Shown: positions 44,538 through 55,672 of the stretch, piece by piece
How the letters are laid out: the number at the start of each line of letters is the position of its first letter
How positions within the stretch are numbered: position 1 is the first letter of the stretch
Assembly: GCA_036426205.1 (NCBI GenBank)
Contig: CM071568.1
Span: 232,514,509 to 232,578,508, forward strand
Length of the DNA: 64,000 nucleotides
DNA from: Ascaphus truei
Taxonomy: Eukaryota; Chordata; Amphibia; Anura; Ascaphidae
Direction: 5' to 3'
Notes under the pieces: model-generated
Seen by the model: the letters and a program-made list of their open reading frames with translations, nothing else
Told to the model about the DNA's origin: nothing
Database searches by the model: none
Translations under genes and position numbers: made by a program

Positions 44538-45400
44538 GTAGTATTATCAATTTCTGGGGATTTATTTAGAGAGATAACATCTAATATCTTTTTGTTCAGG
44601 TGGTCTACAGTATATTACTGGATAAGTGTAGAATTGAATCGTTTAGTCTCCATATTGGTGTATTACATTTTAGTCGGGGGTCATTCAAGGTAATATTTAT
44701 CGCAGCATGATCCGACCAGGTAATTAGGCCAATTTTAGCAGTAAGAAGAGAAGGTAATAATTTAATATCTATAAATATATAGTCAATCCTGGAATAAGTA
44801 GAATGTGGTGCAGAAAAAAAAGGTGTAATCTCTTTCCCCTTGGTTTATACTTCTCCATGCATCCTCAACAAATATATCTTTCATAGGGGTCTCAACATTT
44901 TTAGATATGTGTTTATTTGATTTAGAACATTTCTTGGGGGAGTTGATTAATCTGATCTGTTTATATTCGAATTCAGCACCAAGTTGAAATCCCCACAGAC
45001 TAATAGAACACCTTTCCGAATTTTTTCAAAATGTTCATGATTTTTTGGAGGAAAATCAATTGGAGCGTAAATATTTTCAATAGTATATGTTGTGTCTTTG
45101 ATGAAGCAGATTAGGAAAATATATGTACCTTCTTTATCAGGGAAAGAATCTATAAATGTAATCAGTACATTTTTGTTTATTAAGATTGTTAATCCTCTTT
45201 TTTTGAGAAAGATGAATAGCAATGTGGGTAGTATTTATCATAAAATCTAGGAGATTTAACTTGTTGAAATTGAGTTTCTTGTAGGCAAACCACTTCTCTA
45301 TGGTCCGTTCTAAATTATGTCAGGGAAAGTCTTCTTTTTTATATGAGAATTCTATCCTTAAACATTATAAGAAATAATTTTAAACGTTATTCATGAGAAA
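44538..45400 (-). pseudogene. L1 endonuclease region
   Basis: The minus frame 45222-44947 carries KRGLTILINKNVLITFIDSF, then NIYAPIDFPPKNHEHFEKI and LLVCGDFNLVLNSNINRSD. The GDFN box and preceding NIYAP motif are those of the L1 AP endonuclease, which nicks target DNA. Downstream (lower coordinates) the frame is broken. Upstream the sequence fades before a microsatellite at 45460. Confidence 0.85.
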
Positions 45401-45458
45401 TATGAAAGGATAAAGATTGACTTATCAAAGAATATATTGTAAATTTGACCCATAGGAT

Positions 45459-45459
<1 letters not shown>

Positions 45460-45505
<46 letters not shown>
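45460..45505. repeat. (TA)n(TG)n microsatellite
   Basis: About 10 TA units followed by about 12 TG units directly before an LTR-like start. Confidence 0.95.
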
Positions 45506-46060
45506 AGCCATGCCTGGTCTGACTACCAGTCTGCCCTCCCTGACATGTAAGTCCTGGTAAGGGCAGGCAGTGTCAGGCACCATCTTGGGTTTTCCCCTCC
45601 ACAAGCAGCTTCCTTGAGTAACAAGAGTGGAGTGGGATGGGACAGGGTCTGTGTACTGCCCAATCAGGGGCTCAGACGTTGTACCCTCCCCTTATGTACT
45701 AAGGAAGAGGCAACACTAAATGTAGTCAGTTAGTGAGTACTCTAGCTATGGAGTAAGTACTCTGAGTTGCTGTCTCGCTCTGTGGGGTGGGACTATATGG
45801 TCAGCCCCATAAGGAGGCTGTGAATAAGCAAGGCTTAAATCCTCAGATCTAACCATGGGACATCCAGAGGTCTGGGACCCAAGGCAATAAGTATGCATCC
45901 AGTATAAACCTTCATACTGAATGCTGTGACTGAATAAAGATGTTCCTGCTTTACTACACTCCTGGCATGAGTCTGCAGTACATCAGGGGGGAGTATAGGA
46001 TCTTTCTTCTGCAGTGACTGCATCCAGTACTACTGGAGCCTGCTAAAAATGGAGGCACTG
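45506..46060 (+). mobile_element. LTR-like sequence with gag-start-like ATG
   Basis: Begins TGTAGCCATGCCTGGTC, has an AATAAAGATG signal (about 45935) and ends near TCTGCAGTACA (45984). Then come a leader and ATGGAGGCACTGGCACC (about 46050), which resembles gypsy gag starts. The first 85 bp recur at 21553-21640. No matching 3' LTR is in the window. It is unclear whether it belongs to the BEL element that follows. Confidence 0.5.
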
Positions 46061-46567
46061 GCACCTATGAAAGAACTATGCATTGACCATCAAAAGCCTG
46101 TCCTGTTTCCCCAATACCATCGGCGGAACCTTAGCACTCCTGCAAGCCAATAGGTAAAGCGCACAACTATACACCTAGTAAATGACAAATCTCCCATAGG
46201 GTGGGGGAAGCAGTGTTACATTTGGAGGGCTGCTGAGATGCTATTAGGACAGGCTTTTAGTGCAGTACATCAACAGCACATAATCAGTTCCTGCGTAATA
46301 CACTGTATGTGTTTCCACAGTAATGTCATTTATTTAATTGAAATGGTGGTTCCTGTCCAAGGGAATACACTGCCTTGACATTGCTGTACAAAATGGCGGT
46401 TCCTGGCTGAAAATAGGGACCACATGGGATTGTCTGCAAAAAAAAGCCTTTTCTGCAAAAGAGTTGCAAGAGCTCGCTGACCGCTGAAGGACACCGATCG
46501 GCACCAGCTGAGACAAACATCCATCGCTGACGCAGGTAACAGACCACACGCCACACGCACTGGCAAA

Positions 46568-47909
46568 ATGCCTACATACAACTGCAGCATGGCAGAGCTC
46601 AGACCCTCACCAGAAACCACGCATGAGAGTGACAGTTCAGATACCACGCAGCAGAGTGACAACTCAGACGCCAAGATCGTTACACAACGGCAACAGATGC
46701 AAGAAGGTGCCAGGCCTAAGTGAACAGTTACTCTTACATGAAAGGCCCGCGAGAAATATGAAGCTTACATTGGCGCGCACCATGTCAAGTTAGAGAAGGC
46801 TGGACAAAAACTGGACTTGAAATATGTAATGTTGCTAGCGTTGGCAATTATGAGAAGCAGCTCGAGCAGGCAATTTTCAATTAAGATGTAACCACTCGTG
46901 CTACCGAGTGCTGTTAGGGACATATATCTCCTACTTGACCAGGACTAATGCCAGGAAAAGCCTGCAATAATGTGACTTACAGAGTAATATTGACCTGATA
47001 TGTGACAGCCACGTGCGAACCGGTATCGCGGAAGCCAAGAGTAGAAAAAAGGACCTTCCACTGGAGCGTTCCATCAGAGTGTTCCAGCGCATCCAGGCAT
47101 TCATTAAGGTCAGCAAAATCAGCGCGATCTAATGTGTCCAGCGCACACTACCAAGGCACGAGCCACCACAGAGGCCGCACGGGCTAGGGCCGAATATCTT
47201 AGGAAAGAGGCAGCCATAAGGGCAAAGAGAACGCGCATAGAAGAGAAGGAGCAGAGAGACGCGATTGCAGCCACCACCGCAGCCGCCACAGCCACCACCG
47301 CAGCCGCCACAGCCACCACCGTAGCCGCCACAGCCACTGCCGCAGTCGCCTAAGCCACTGCACGTAGGAAGGCCAAATTGGACGCAGACTTAGAAGCCCT
47401 AAGTAAGGAAGAGGATGCCACCATCACTGCAGCCCAAGACAAAATCTTAGAAGCCACCGCGCGACAGGATGGCAGGGAGCAATCGTATGGTCGGATAGCC
47501 TCAGACGAGCCTACCCACTGCACTGAAGACTATGTGAGGAGCCTTCCCAGTGTATACACCAGTGCACCATCTCTACACGAAAAGGAGGACATCACAGTTG
47601 CAGAGGACTTGCAAGAGCAACGTGGAGAAGATGCTGTTTCTTCAAAGGCACACGCAACCTGGGATAGCCACAGCCGCATCACTGATGCACCCGCTAGCAG
47701 GCATACGGATGCCCTACTACAGGCTCGCAATACAGGTATGCCCACACGGAGAAGCACAGCTCCTCACACTAACCAGAAGTCATCGGATATCCACATCAAG
47801 GAAGAGGCGACTGCAAGGCCCCTCCTGGCAACCATATCAGAACGTGACCGACCACACCCTCCGCAAGACCAACACACCGATGCATCAGGCCTAACGGACA
47901 TGGGCAAGT
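46568..47909 (+). pseudogene. BEL/Pao gag, 5' part
   Basis: From ATG at 46568 (MPTYNCSMAELR), the frame is broken by stops to about 47130. It then continues as ARARAEYLRKEAAIRAKRTR, an Ala/Thr-rich minisatellite (about 47268-47350), and DADLEALSKEEDATITAAQD to LTDMGK at 47909. BEL gag proteins of frogs and fish have a similar charged, coiled N-terminal region. The open frame from 47378 is cut by PLE-4 and resumes at 52097 with a good fit. Confidence 0.78.
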
Positions 47910-48560
47910 GTGAAAAAAACACTAGATGGCGCTCTACTGCACCACAAGCAGTGAAAATAAATCTTATGCAAAAATTGTGCAGTGATAACAAAATTCAAAA
48001 ATAAACAGTGAAATAATTAATATCAGTGAATTAAGGCAAAAACAACTTATCACTCGACCCCGACAAAAGACTGTTCCAGAGTCTTGGAGCAATGTGTAGA
48101 GGAAGTTCCAGGGGAGCGTCGCCGTATGCACATAAAAAGAAAAAACAGTGGATAGTGTGATATTGTAAAAAAACAATATGAAGTGAGAATAAATAACGAG
48201 TTCCTACTCACAAAAGTAGCAGGGATATAGGCATGTGAGTGAATAATACTCTGTGATGAGCCCGTTCCGGAGGTTTGGTATATAGGTCAGCACATTGGAA
48301 AAATAGAAAACAGCCATAGTGTAGATGGAAAATAACTTTATCTAATAAGTAAGACAATTGGGAGGCTTAGGCTTTAGAAGGGAGTACAGCATTGGGGATA
48401 TAATCTCAGATGCAGCATAGGTTGTTCGTCTGCTTCTACCGCTGGCGGCTTCCGCAAAACGTCACTTCCGGATTGTGACGTCACTTCCTGCCGGAGCTAA
48501 GGATCGTGAGAGTTCCCTTTACTTCTTTCCCTCTCTACCAAGATGGCGACGGAAGCCCGA

Positions 48561-48600
48561 CTCGACGCGTTTCGACGTGATGACGTCTTCTTCAGGAGTG
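48561..48600 (-). ncRNA. Hammerhead motif, left arm of PLE-4
   Basis: Minus strand: stem I ACTC paired with GAGT; core CTGAAGA, all canonical residues including C3 and G8, plus one extra A; stem II GACGT/ACGTC around CATC; GAAA; palindromic stem III ACGCGT; cleavage-site C. This is one of the best candidates for activity in the window, the extra A aside. Confidence 0.7.
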
Positions 48601-49974
48601 GCTTAGGGTACTCACAGCTCGGTATATATACACTACCTTGCTGTGATTGGTGCTTACATTATTGACGGCGCGATTTAAATTCAGTTATCAATCCATACAA
48701 TATGCTAATACATGTGCACACATAAGTTAAAACAATTGCAATAAATGCAATAGCCTTCACTATAAACAAACTAATTAATATATATGCACACTATAAGTTA
48801 ATATCAATAAAATCGTTTATAGGTAACATGATCTATATATAATGCATATACACACTATTAATTAACAATAATGATAAAATGACAATTTTATAACAATTAA
48901 ACAGTATAAAACGTGTTGTGCTGCCCCAAACAGCATGAACACTCAAAATAAATATCAAATCGACGATTGATGTACTCTGGTGATGATAAAATGAGAAAGA
49001 AACATATTAAGAGATGAACAGTATTCAGTCAATATGCTAAAATATATTAATAAAATCATCTATAATATCTATAATTTAAAACAGTTAAAAACCAATTTAT
49101 AAAAATGCTTTTAAAATCAAATTCAGCGTTCAAACCATTTGGAACCAGTGTTTTTAATGTGTAAATCCAAAAGTGATTCCCTTTTAGTTAATTCCAATTC
49201 TCTGTCTCCCCTCTCCAATGGGGAAGACCTGTTCAATTGCACTGAATTTAAAAACCGTGAGATCACAATTATGTTTTTTATGAAATGCCAGATAAAAGAT
49301 GTGTTAAAACATTGCGTCTGATATTACCAACATGTTCAAGAATTCTAAGTGTATTTGTCTTTTTGTTTTCCAACATATTGTAACCCACATGGGCATTCTA
49401 TGAGGTAGATGATATGGTACTCCTACATGTGATATGTTTCTTAATGGAAAACTTTTTTGGTGATATTAGAGACAAACTAATATTGTCTGTGCCCTATATC
49501 TACAAGCTTTGCACGTGGTGCAAACACAAAAAACCATTATGGTTGGGTAACCATCTATTACTAGAAAGATTTTTGGGAGAGCACGTGAGCGAGCTTATCT
49601 TTGAGTGTCCTCGCTCTTTTAAAGATGATACTGGTTTATCTGGAACACTGTCACCAATGATTCCATCATTTTTACAATATGCCAGTACTTATTTACAATA
49701 TTAATTTTCCCGGCTTGCCATTATAGTTCGTAATAAAAGAAAAATTAAAATCTTCATAATTATTATTATCATTATTTTTATATTCATCTTTCAACAGATC
49801 TTTCAAAAATTAATTCTCTCTTTACTGTAGTTACGTAAACTTAAGATTGAGATTGTTATCGTTGATATATAAATGAATTTTAAAAGGGCTCTCTTATCTC
49901 CTTCCAGTAAAAATGACATCATCAATTGGTCAATTGCGGAGCTGGGTGCAAATTTGGTCCTATGGCGTTAGATT

Positions 49975-51092
49975 TATTGATGATGTCATTTTATCTGGAG
50001 AGGAGATTGAAGAGAGCCTTTAAAATTCATTTTATATACACGATAAAATTCAATCTTAAGTTTACCTGTAACTACAGTAAAGAGAGAATTAATTTTTTAG
50101 ATTTGTCTATTTATATTGAACAGGGGCCATTAAAACTATGACTTATTTAAAGAGGTGGATAAAAATAATTATATTTTACCTACAAGTTGTCACCACCCAA
50201 GTTGGCTTAAGAATGTACCTTACGGGACAATTTAGGAGATTAAAAAAGAAATTGTACCGATGAAGCCAATTTTAAAATTCAAAGTAAGTTTTTAGAAACA
50301 GATTTATGATAACATTTGATAGTCAGATTATAGATTCAGCTTTAGAAAAGGAAACAATATAAAAAGGGTGATCTGTAAAGATGAGAAAGAAATAATAAAA
50401 ATAATGATAATAAAATAATTATGAAAGATTTTAATTTTTCTTATTACGAACTATATAGGCAAGCCGAGGAAAATCATTTATATGTAAATAAGTACTGGCA
50501 TATTGTAAAAAAATGATGGTATCATGGTGACAGTGTTCCAGATAAACCAGTAATCATCTTTAAAAGAGCGAGGACACTCAAAGATAAGCTCGCTCCAAGT
50601 GCTCTCCCAAAAAATCTTTCTAGTAATAGATGGTTACCAACAATAAATGGTTTTTGTTTTGGTGCACCACGTGCAAAGCTTGATGATATAGGGCTAAGAC
50701 AAATATGAGTTTGTCTCTAATATCACCAAAAAGAAGTTTTCCATAAGAACATATCAATGTAGGAGTACCATATCATCTACTCATAGAATGCCCATGTGGG
50801 TTACAATATGTTGGGAAAACAAAAAGACAAATAAACATTAGAATTCTTGAACATGTTGGTAATATCAGACGCAATGTTTTAACAATCTTTTATTGAGCAT
50901 TTCATTAAAAAACATAATTGTGATCTTACAGGTTTTAAATTCAGTGCAATTGAACAGGTCTTCCCCCATTGGAGAGAGGGGGGAGACAGAGAATTGGAAT
51001 TAACTAAAAGGGAATCCTTTTGGATTTACACATTAAAAACACTGGTTCCAAATGGTTTGAACGCTGAATTTGATTTTAAAGCATTTTTATAA
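49975..51092 (+). pseudogene. PLE-4 right arm: RT end and GIY-YIG endonuclease
   Basis: Plus-strand frames carry RFIDDVI, then INFLDLSIYIEQG, pieces of the IP-GQ-RLRR region, and a GIY-YIG core reading ECPCGLQYVGKTKRQINIRI, with ESFWIYTLKTLVPNGLN and a stop at 51090. Indels break it into at least four frames. The left arm carries the same sequence inverted with independent changes (its stop is near 49097). Confidence 0.8.
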
Positions 51093-51590
51093 ATTGGTTT
51101 TTAACTGTTTTAAAATTATAGATATTAATAGATGATTTATAAAATATTTTAGCATATTGACTGAATAATGTTCATCTCTTAATATGTTTCTTTCCATTTT
51201 ATCATCAACCAGAGTACATCAATCGTCGAATTTGATATTTTTTTGAGTGTTCATGCTGTTTGGGGGGCAGCATCAACACGTTTTATACTGTTAATTGTTA
51301 AAATTAGTCATTTATCATTATTATTAATTAATAGTGTGTATATGCATTATATTAGATCATGTTACCATAAACGATTTATTGATATTAACTTATAGTGTGC
51401 ATATATATTAATTAGTTTGTTTTATAGTGAAGCATATTGCATTTATTGCCATTGTTTTAACTTATAGTGTGCACATGTATTAGCATATTGTATGGATTAG
51501 ATAACGCATTTTAATCGCGCCGTCAATAAGTTAAGCACCAATACGCAAGGTGGTAGGTATATATCCGAGCTGTGAGTACCCATAAGCCAA

Positions 51591-51630
51591 TCCTGAAGAA
51601 GAACGTCATCACGTCGAAACGCGTCGAGTC
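51591..51630 (+). ncRNA. Hammerhead motif, right arm of PLE-4
   Basis: Plus strand: core CTGAAGA; stem II ACGT/ACGT around CATC with a bulged A in GAACGT; GAAA; ACGCGT; cleavage-site C; GAGTC. It differs from the left arm by a single inserted A in stem II. It lies about 500 bp after the GIY-YIG stop. Confidence 0.65.
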
Positions 51631-52082
51631 GGCTTCCGTCGCCATCTGGTAGAGGAGGGAAAGAAGTAAAGGGAACTCTCACGATCCTTAGCTCCGCAGG
51701 AAGTGACGTCACGATCCGGAAGTGACGTTTGCGGAAGCGCCAGCGGGGAGAAGCAGACGAGACGACCTATGCTGCATCTGAGATTATATCCCCAATGCTG
51801 TACTCCCTTCTAAAGCCGTAAGCCTCCATTGTCCTTACTTATTAGATAAAGTTATTTTTCCATCTACACTATGGCTGTTTTCTATTTTTCCAAGATGTGC
51901 TGACTCCTATATACCAAACCTCCGGAACGGGCTTGCATCACAGAGTATTATTCACTCACATGCCTATATTCCTGCTACTTTGTGAGTAGGAACTCGTTAT
52001 TTATTCTCACTCATATTGTTTTTACAATATCACACTATCCACTGTTTTTTTCTTTTTATGTGCATACGGCGACGCTCCCCTG

Positions 52083-53195
52083 GGACATGGGCAAGTACAT
52101 GATCCGGCGTGACATGGTGCAAACAGGACTTACCAACTTCGACGACCGTCCTGAGAATTACCAAATATGGAAGTCCAAATTCAAGGATGCAATCAAGAGT
52201 CTAGGCTTCTCTGCAAGAGAAGAACTCAGCCTGCTAACCAAATAGTTGGGAAAATAATCCACAGATCATGCAAAGAGGCTCAGGGAAGCAAACGTAAACC
52301 GTCCCCAAGTAGCATGGGAAAAGCTAGAGGAGTTCTATGGTAGCCCCGAAGCAGTCGAAGATGCACTCTTCAAGAGAGTCGAAAACTTCCCCAGAATTAC
52401 AGCCAAAGACTATTCGAAGTTACGGGAGATCATAAATCTGCTGCAGAAATTGGAGTCTTCAAGAGAAGACCAATCTCTATTAGAGCTCAACATCTTAGAT
52501 TCCACTCGCGGGGTGAAACCCATCTTGGAGAAGCTACCTTACAACCTCCAAGAAAGATGGACTTCGCAAGGTACAAAATGCAAAAGGGAGAAGCAAGTCG
52601 CCCTCCCCCTTTCTCATTCTTCTTGAGCTTTTTTCGCGAAGCAGCAAGAACCAAAAATGATCTCAGCTTCATCTTAGGTACACCAACTGTGCCCAGTGCA
52701 AGTAACCTAAAGAATGAAGGATCGGTGACAAGATACAGTAGCACCAGAACGCCTATCTCGGTCCACAGGACAGACGTGTCTTCTGAAACATCAACATGTC
52801 CCAATCATTCTACGCTCCAAGCAGGGAAACAGGGGACCCAAACAGGGAATGCCCCAAACACAAAAAGCCACACCCACTTATCAAGTGTAATGGGTTCAGG
52901 ATGAACCCCATAGAGGAACGCAAGAACTTACTCAAAGAGTTTGAAGTTTGTTTCAGGTGCTGCGCTTCCATATCACGTCCAGCCAAAGACTGTAAAGAAG
53001 CCATCAAATGTGCAGTGTGCAACAGTGACAAGCACATGACTTCTCTACATCCAGAGGCGCTGACACTTCACCAACTCAACAGCCCTTCCTCCATGGCAAA
53101 GCATGGCAGGGAGGGAGGAGGAGAAGTCAACATCTGTCACATCCCAGTGCACCGAGGTTTGCGGAGAAGGACATGACCAAAGGTGCTGCTCCAAA
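52083..53195 (+). pseudogene. BEL/Pao gag, 3' part (DUF1759-like and Cys-rich end)
   Basis: Resumes after PLE-4 with TNFDDRPENYQIWKSKFKDA, the gag core of BEL elements. It continues with WEKLEEFYGSPEAVEDALFK and LESSREDQSLLELNILDSTR. Frameshifts follow near 52245 and 52590. The Cys-rich end has CPKHKKPHPLIKCNGF, FEVCFRCCAS and KCAVCNSDKHMTSLHP (52850-53060), typical of BEL gag ends. It would form the particle that packages element RNA. Several breaks make it inactive. Confidence 0.85.
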
Positions 53196-53246
53196 ATATG
53201 CCTGGTCGCAGTATACCACTAGGGACAACCTGAGAAGGCTATTAGG

Positions 53247-53717
53247 ATGTACGCAATCATCAATGATCAAAGCAACAGATCATTAGTGAAGTCAGATTTC
53301 TTTAGCTTGTTCAGCACACAAGACAATGCCTCACCCTACACACTCAGAACCGGCGCAGGAATGACTGAGACAACAAGGAGGAGAGCAAATGACTATACCA
53401 TATGTTCAGTGGACGACAGAGTAAAGATACCTCTCCCCACACTCATAGAGTATAATCACATGGCGGCAAACAGGAACGAGATTCCCACACAAGATGTGGC
53501 CCGCCATCACCCACACCTTAGGGAAATAGCTGACCGCATCCCACCGATAGAGCAAGATGTCAAGATTTTGCTACTGCTCGGCAGGGACATCCTGAGGGTG
53601 CACAAAGTCCGTGAACAGCGCAACGGACCCCACAATGCCCCATTTCCTCAAAGACTTGACCTAGGATGGGTGATAGTGGGCAATGTATGCATTGGCAAAG
53701 GGCATCAACCAGACTAG
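53247..53717 (+). CDS. BEL/Pao aspartic protease region, partial
   Basis: The 156-codon frame reads MYAIINDQSNRSLVKSDFFS, then SPYTLRTGAGMTETTRRRAN, RHHPHLREIADRIPPIEQDV and ILLLLGRDILRVHKVREQRN, ending near RLDLGWVIVGNVC. This is the conserved protease-to-RT link of BEL elements. Asp in IINDQ is at the expected protease catalytic position, although the classical DSG is not intact. No RT follows, so pol is deleted. Confidence 0.85.
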   Translation: MYAIINDQSNRSLVKSDFFSLFSTQDNASPYTLRTGAGMTETTRRRANDYTICSVDDRVKIPLPTLIEYNHMAANRNEIPTQDVARHHPHLREIADRIPPIEQDVKILLLLGRDILRVHKVREQRNGPHNAPFPQRLDLGWVIVGNVCIGKGHQPD

Positions 53718-54170
53718 GTTGACGCTCGCAGAACAGAGATAACGGAACGTGGACACACATCCCTCTCCAAATCATATCTTGGCCATATCCAAGTGATAGG
53801 AAGGTCTAGCAAGGAAGAGAAACAAGGTCATACCCCTGAGAACCACAAAAACATTGTCATATCAGGGAATGTGACAATGGCCTAGGATGTTCAGTAGTCC
53901 AGATGACAAAAGATGATGATTCAACTTCACCAAGGGAAGAAAACAACCTCCTGAAGGTGATCAACAAAGAGATCATCCAAAATAAGAAAAACAATTGGAT
54001 AATACTCTTGCGAGCAATGGCACATCTCAGACGCACAGCCATTTCTCTCGACCAAATGCTTGTGGCAATGCAGCCAGCTGTCACAGCTAGCATCTACGCA
54101 AAGGTTGCATACTGTCAACAAAGTCACAGAAGCAAAAAAGTCTGTTCTCTGACACGTTAAAAACTAAACA
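53718..54170 (+). pseudogene. BEL pol remnant
   Basis: Across frames the sequence reads like the region before RT (TKDDDSTSPREENNLLKVIN, then KEIIQNKKNNWI), after which it ends abruptly in AVTASIYAKVAYCQQSHRSK. RT, RNase H and integrase are absent. It supports a large internal or 3' deletion of the BEL element. Confidence 0.5.
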
Positions 54171-54999
54171 GTTGCAGAGAATTTGACAAAGAGACATTGT
54201 GGAGCACCCAGCCATCCTGGACTTGTACGCCTGCTTTGCATCTCTTGCCAAAGGGATCTCGGAGCCAGTGGTACCAGCCGGCACCACATTGTTATGTGAA
54301 CATGGATTTGATACATTGTTATTGTATTTTATATGCTCCACATATATGTCAGATATAGTGGTATCTGCTTATTCCAGACGGGGAGTGACATGGAACAGGA
54401 TTGTTTATTTCTCTGTATATTTCCAGCTCTCAGTCTGCCAGCCCTCCCCAGCTAAAGTTACATATTTTTTCCCTGCTCTGAAGCAGCCAGCGCTGTGTAT
54501 ATTGCAACATAGTTGTTACAAGTAATCCCCCTTTTACACAGCATCAACTCAGTTGCCCTGGCAACCTACCAATACTCATATTGTTATGCCCCTTAGCCTG
54601 TTCCTGTATGACAGGAAAGTGTGATCTCTCTTTTCCAACAAGAAGCCAAAGTGAGTAGACACTTCTTCCACTGCTCCCTTAGAAAAGGAAATACTTTTTA
54701 TCTTCCCCTCAGAGAAGCACTTCCACATAGCAGGACACCTTCCTCTCATAAAGCAATTCTCCTCGCAAGGGACATCTACTATTACAATCCACATACAAGA
54801 ACTTTTATACTTCTGTTAACTCCCTCAATAAAGTTGAAGAAAATAGAAGGACTTTGTGTGCTTTAAAAGGGGATGAGTTAAGCTGCATGGACTTACTCAT
54901 ATGCTACATATGAGCCTGGGTCCAGAATACTCCCCTTTGCCCTTTTTGTTATTGTATTAACATTTTGATAATGCTTATAAGCCTTTGTTTACATCCTTG
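54171..54999. other. Gene-free stretch, possible LTR remnant
   Basis: Includes TATA-like and CTCAATAAAG polyadenylation-like sequence (about 54824) in an LTR-like arrangement starting near TGTTATGTGAAC (54289). It does not match the LTR-like block at 45506, so I do not call it the BEL 3' LTR. Confidence 0.3.
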
Positions 55000-55026
55000 A
55001 ATAATAATAATAATAATAATAATAAT
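55000..55026. repeat. (AAT)n microsatellite
   Basis: About nine AAT units. Confidence 0.95.
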
Positions 55027-55534
55027 ATTAAATAATAGTAAAATACAGAAATATTGCACAGTTAGCAGACTGTTACCTAAAACCTAGTTTGCCCGATGTT
55101 ACTTCAATAGAAAATAAAGGGAAAAAATGATGTTGAATTCTGCATAATGGGTATTGTGCCCAGCTTTTACACCCAGCTTGTACCAAGGGTTAAACGCCAA
55201 TGAAAGATTGTAGCTTAACAACTTGTTAACTTAAATACAGGATTCTATAAAAAAAATGTGTGATACTATTAAAAATGCCGCCAGGCAGCAAACTTTTGCT
55301 ATTTGAAACCTTTCAATTGTTTTTGTAATGCCGTAATCACCACTGAAATTGTAAATGCAACCTGATTACAGGTAGAGATTTTATTCTTCCCCGTGGACAA
55401 TTGTACCCACTCTACTCACTTACAAAACCGCTGTATTTATTGTTAACCATTTAAAAGTACTTAGTTAATCAATTTCCTTTAGAGATCTGTATGTCGTTAT
55501 TAAGTCTCTTTAGCTTTCCTGTTAAACTTTTCAG

Positions 55535-55672
55535 AACCGGGAACGATCACGTGACATGGACGGTCCCGAGATTAAAGAAACAGAACTGGAGTTTCCGTCT
55601 GGCCGGTCACTACATCGGAGCTGTCAGCCTGACCATACCCTAGAAAACAAGCATTTGCAGATGACATACCAG
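55535..55672 (+). CDS. Candidate host coding exon (46 codons), gene not recognised
   Basis: A pyrimidine-rich stretch (TTTCCTGTTAAACTTTTCAG) ends at 55534, and a consensus donor CAG|GTACGT follows 55672. The 138-bp interval between them is open in only one frame, the one in phase 0 with both junctions, and encodes 46 residues including DMDGPEIKETELEFPSG and DHTLENKHLQMTYQ. The peptide is hydrophilic and looks like the start of a coiled-coil region. Surrounding DNA is AT-rich and unrelated to the transposons, while the exon is GC-richer. No partner exon was identified in the window, so the introns are long or this is the only exon here. I cannot name the gene. Confidence 0.6.

Larger units (their letters stand above)
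47910..52082. mobile_element. PLE-4: head-to-head inverted PLE dimer
   Basis: The insertion is flanked by a perfect 14-bp duplication, GGACATGGGCAAGT (47896-47909 and 52083-52096), inside BEL gag. Its arms (about 48104-49926 on the minus strand and 49975-52082 on the plus strand) are inverted copies of the 3' part of one PLE. They start at the RT active site (RFIDD near 49970-49985) at the centre and run outward through GIY-YIG to hammerhead motifs (48561-48600 and 51591-51630) and tails. The left arm has about 270 bp less in the middle and about 190 bp more at its outer end. Confidence 0.88.

Noticed and set aside
54289..54870. 3' LTR of the BEL element
   Set aside because: It has LTR-like signals but does not resemble the LTR-like block upstream of gag, so pairing them is unsupported.
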